NCBI GenBank assembly: GCA_900472485.1
Contig: UCII01000002.1
Coordinates: 369,061-433,060, forward strand
Source of the DNA: Hyphomicrobiales bacterium
Lineage (GTDB): Bacteria; Pseudomonadota; Alphaproteobacteria; Rhizobiales; Rhizobiaceae
Direction: 5' to 3'
DNA: 64,000 bases
This document shows positions 62,773 to 64,000 of this stretch, in pieces (the stretch's first letter is position 1; the number at the start of each line of letters is the position of its first letter). The notes under the pieces are model-generated. The model was not told where the DNA came from and made no database searches. It saw only the letters and a list, made by a program, of their open reading frames with translations. Both the position numbers and the translations under genes were made by a program.

Positions 62773-63882
62773 ATGCCTGGGAAGACAAATCGGTCCACGT
62801 CGTCAACAGATATCCCTTATGTCACACCAAGAATACCCGCGCATGCAGCTCTCGATATTGAGGCTCCGCAGGGCGGTAGCGATACCCCCTCAGCTCAAGC
62901 TCTGCTTGCTGCCATCGTCGAAAGTTCGGATGACGCGATCGTCAGTAAATCCCTCGACGGCTTCATTACCAGTTGGAACAGGGGTGCCGAGCGGCTTTTC
63001 GGCTTCAGCGCAGAAGAGGCAGTCGGACAGCATATCACCATCATCATTCCGGCAGATCGCCGGCATGAGGAAAACACGATCATCGCCAGCATCCGCGAGG
63101 GAAAGCGAATAGAGCACTATGAGACCGTCCGTCGCCACAAGGATGGAAGTCTGCTCGACATTTCCTTAACGGTTTCGCCGGTTCGCGACAGTAACGGCGC
63201 TATTATCGGTGCCTCGAAAATTGCGCGCGGCATTTCCGAACGCAAGCATGCGGCGGAACGCCAGATGCTGTTGCTGCGGGAAATGAACCACCGCATCAAG
63301 AATATCTTCGCCATCATGAGCGCGGTAATCGGGGTAAGCGAACGCTCGGCAACGACGGTCAAGGAGCTGACGAGCGACATCCGAGCAAGGATAAATACCT
63401 TGGCAATCGCCTATGAACTGACGCTGCCGGATATCGACCTCACCGCCGTTCAGTTTCGCGAGACGTCGCTATTTACGCTCGTCAAAGCCCTTTTCGCCGC
63501 CCACCAAGGCGCCGGCATCGAACGGGTTTCCATTCACGGCCAGGACGTGGCGATACGCGGGACGGTGCTGACGTCGCTGGCACTTCTGCTCCACGAATTC
63601 TCGACGAACGCAGTGAAATACGGCGCGCTCTCCACGCCGGAAGGCCGTATTGAGATCGACGTGCGTTACGATCCGGATTTTGTGTTGACCTGGACCGAAA
63701 TAGGCGGTCCATCGATCAGCCAACCCGAGGGATCGGGAGGCTTCGGCTCCCAGCTCGAGCGGGCGACGATTGGATCCCTTCAAGGTTCGATCCGCCGTGA
63801 TTGGGATCCGGCGGGATTGAAGATTATGCTGCGAATTCCCGCCGATATTCTTCCCTGGGCGATACCGCCGCAAGAGGCTTGA
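62773..63882 (+). CDS. PAS-domain HWE-family sensor histidine kinase
   Basis: 369 residues from ATG 62773 (GGGAGGTGGAG upstream). PAS domain at ~41-157 (ALLAAIVESSDDAIVSKSLDGFITSWNRGAERLFGFSAEEAVGQ) with a PAC-type end (VSPVRDSNGAIIGASKIARGISERK). H173 in REMNHRIKNIFAIM is the phospho-acceptor, then HEFSTNAVKYGAL (N-box) and LTWTEIGGP. No Cys in the PAS core, so not a LOV photoreceptor. Cytoplasmic. It probably feeds a general-stress-type response regulator; no receiver gene is adjacent within the window. Confidence 0.9.
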   Translation: MPGKTNRSTSSTDIPYVTPRIPAHAALDIEAPQGGSDTPSAQALLAAIVESSDDAIVSKSLDGFITSWNRGAERLFGFSAEEAVGQHITIIIPADRRHEENTIIASIREGKRIEHYETVRRHKDGSLLDISLTVSPVRDSNGAIIGASKIARGISERKHAAERQMLLLREMNHRIKNIFAIMSAVIGVSERSATTVKELTSDIRARINTLAIAYELTLPDIDLTAVQFRETSLFTLVKALFAAHQGAGIERVSIHGQDVAIRGTVLTSLALLLHEFSTNAVKYGALSTPEGRIEIDVRYDPDFVLTWTEIGGPSISQPEGSGGFGSQLERATIGSLQGSIRRDWDPAGLKIMLRIPADILPWAIPPQEA

Positions 63883-63906
63883 GCCGGCCATTCTGTTGGT
63901 CAGCTT

Positions 63907-63978
63907 CCTAGAGCGGTTCAGCTTTTCACGGAATCTCCGAACCGCTCCATCTCTTTGTTTTCTCGCAATTCCGGACGG
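63907..63978 (+). repeat. Dispersed 72-bp intergenic repeat, copy 2
   Basis: 86 percent identical to copy 1 at 59649. Here the inner arms GAGCGGTTC and GAACCGCTC are a perfect 9-base inverted repeat about 20 bases apart. It starts 25 bases after the kinase stop. Rhizobial genomes carry many such intergenic elements. Confidence 0.8.
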
Positions 63979-64000
63979 ACAACCGCTTGTCTTATGACTT

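Noticed and set aside
1..64000. tRNA, rRNA, CRISPR arrays, transposases, integrases, attachment sites or replication origin
   Set aside because: None recognised on either strand by reading; a covariance-model or profile search was not possible here.

Overview
The window looks like a Rhizobium-group alphaproteobacterium (Rhizobiales). Evidence: high-GC coding on both strands, many LysR/AraC/LacI/TetR regulators, ugpBAEC beside a DUF47-pit phosphate locus, an EcfG-type general-stress sigma factor with HWE histidine kinases and single-domain response regulators, a ttu-type tartrate cluster, and a YcaO/TfuA pair. No rRNA, tRNA, CRISPR array, transposase or replication origin was seen, so chromosome versus megaplasmid cannot be decided.

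Layout. 1-3.9 kb: 3' part of an RND efflux pump gene coupled to a lipoprotein hydrolase. 4-12.5 kb: a run of exported proteins with an envelope/lysozyme theme (Ivy-like, LprI-like, TPR, PASTA-like, DUF4424, and a peptidoglycan-binding plus HExxH protein). 12.5-20.8 kb: AraC and TetR regulators, a class III nucleotide cyclase, fructose-1,6-bisphosphatase, a PLP aminotransferase divergent from a LysR gene, and an aspartate-dehydrogenase-like gene. 21.0-25.4 kb: a compact five-gene operon (HTH regulator, SARP/TPR regulator, 72-aa peptide, YcaO, TfuA) that looks like an uncharacterised RiPP or thioamidation system. 26.7-34.2 kb: a gallate-type aromatic ring-cleavage cluster (galB, galC and galD homologues) with a VOC-fold extradiol dioxygenase where a LigB-type GalA would be expected, a LysR regulator with two HTH domains, and an aromatic-acid MFS transporter.

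34.4-36.2 kb: small hypotheticals and a NUDIX hydrolase. 36.2-48.8 kb: a phosphate-ester block: LacI regulator, AfuABC-like ABC transporter, inositol-monophosphatase-family enzyme, ugpBAEC and DUF47-pit. It has two near-identical LacI-type operators, a degenerate third one before ugpB, and a strong reverse-oriented Pho box before the DUF47-pit pair. 48.8-54.7 kb: a general-stress island: HWE kinase, three response regulators, an EcfG-type sigma factor, small genes, and GGAAC-N16/17-NGTT promoter matches, including one upstream of the sigma gene itself.

54.9-59.7 kb: tartrate utilisation (ttuD, ttuC, ttuB, divergent LysR). 59.7-64 kb: DUF1236 protein, two Crp/Fnr paralogues around a DUF6894 protein, and a PAS-HWE kinase, with two copies of a 72-bp dispersed repeat at 59.65 and 63.91 kb. 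All function calls are by recognition of motifs and family resemblance; no database search was run.
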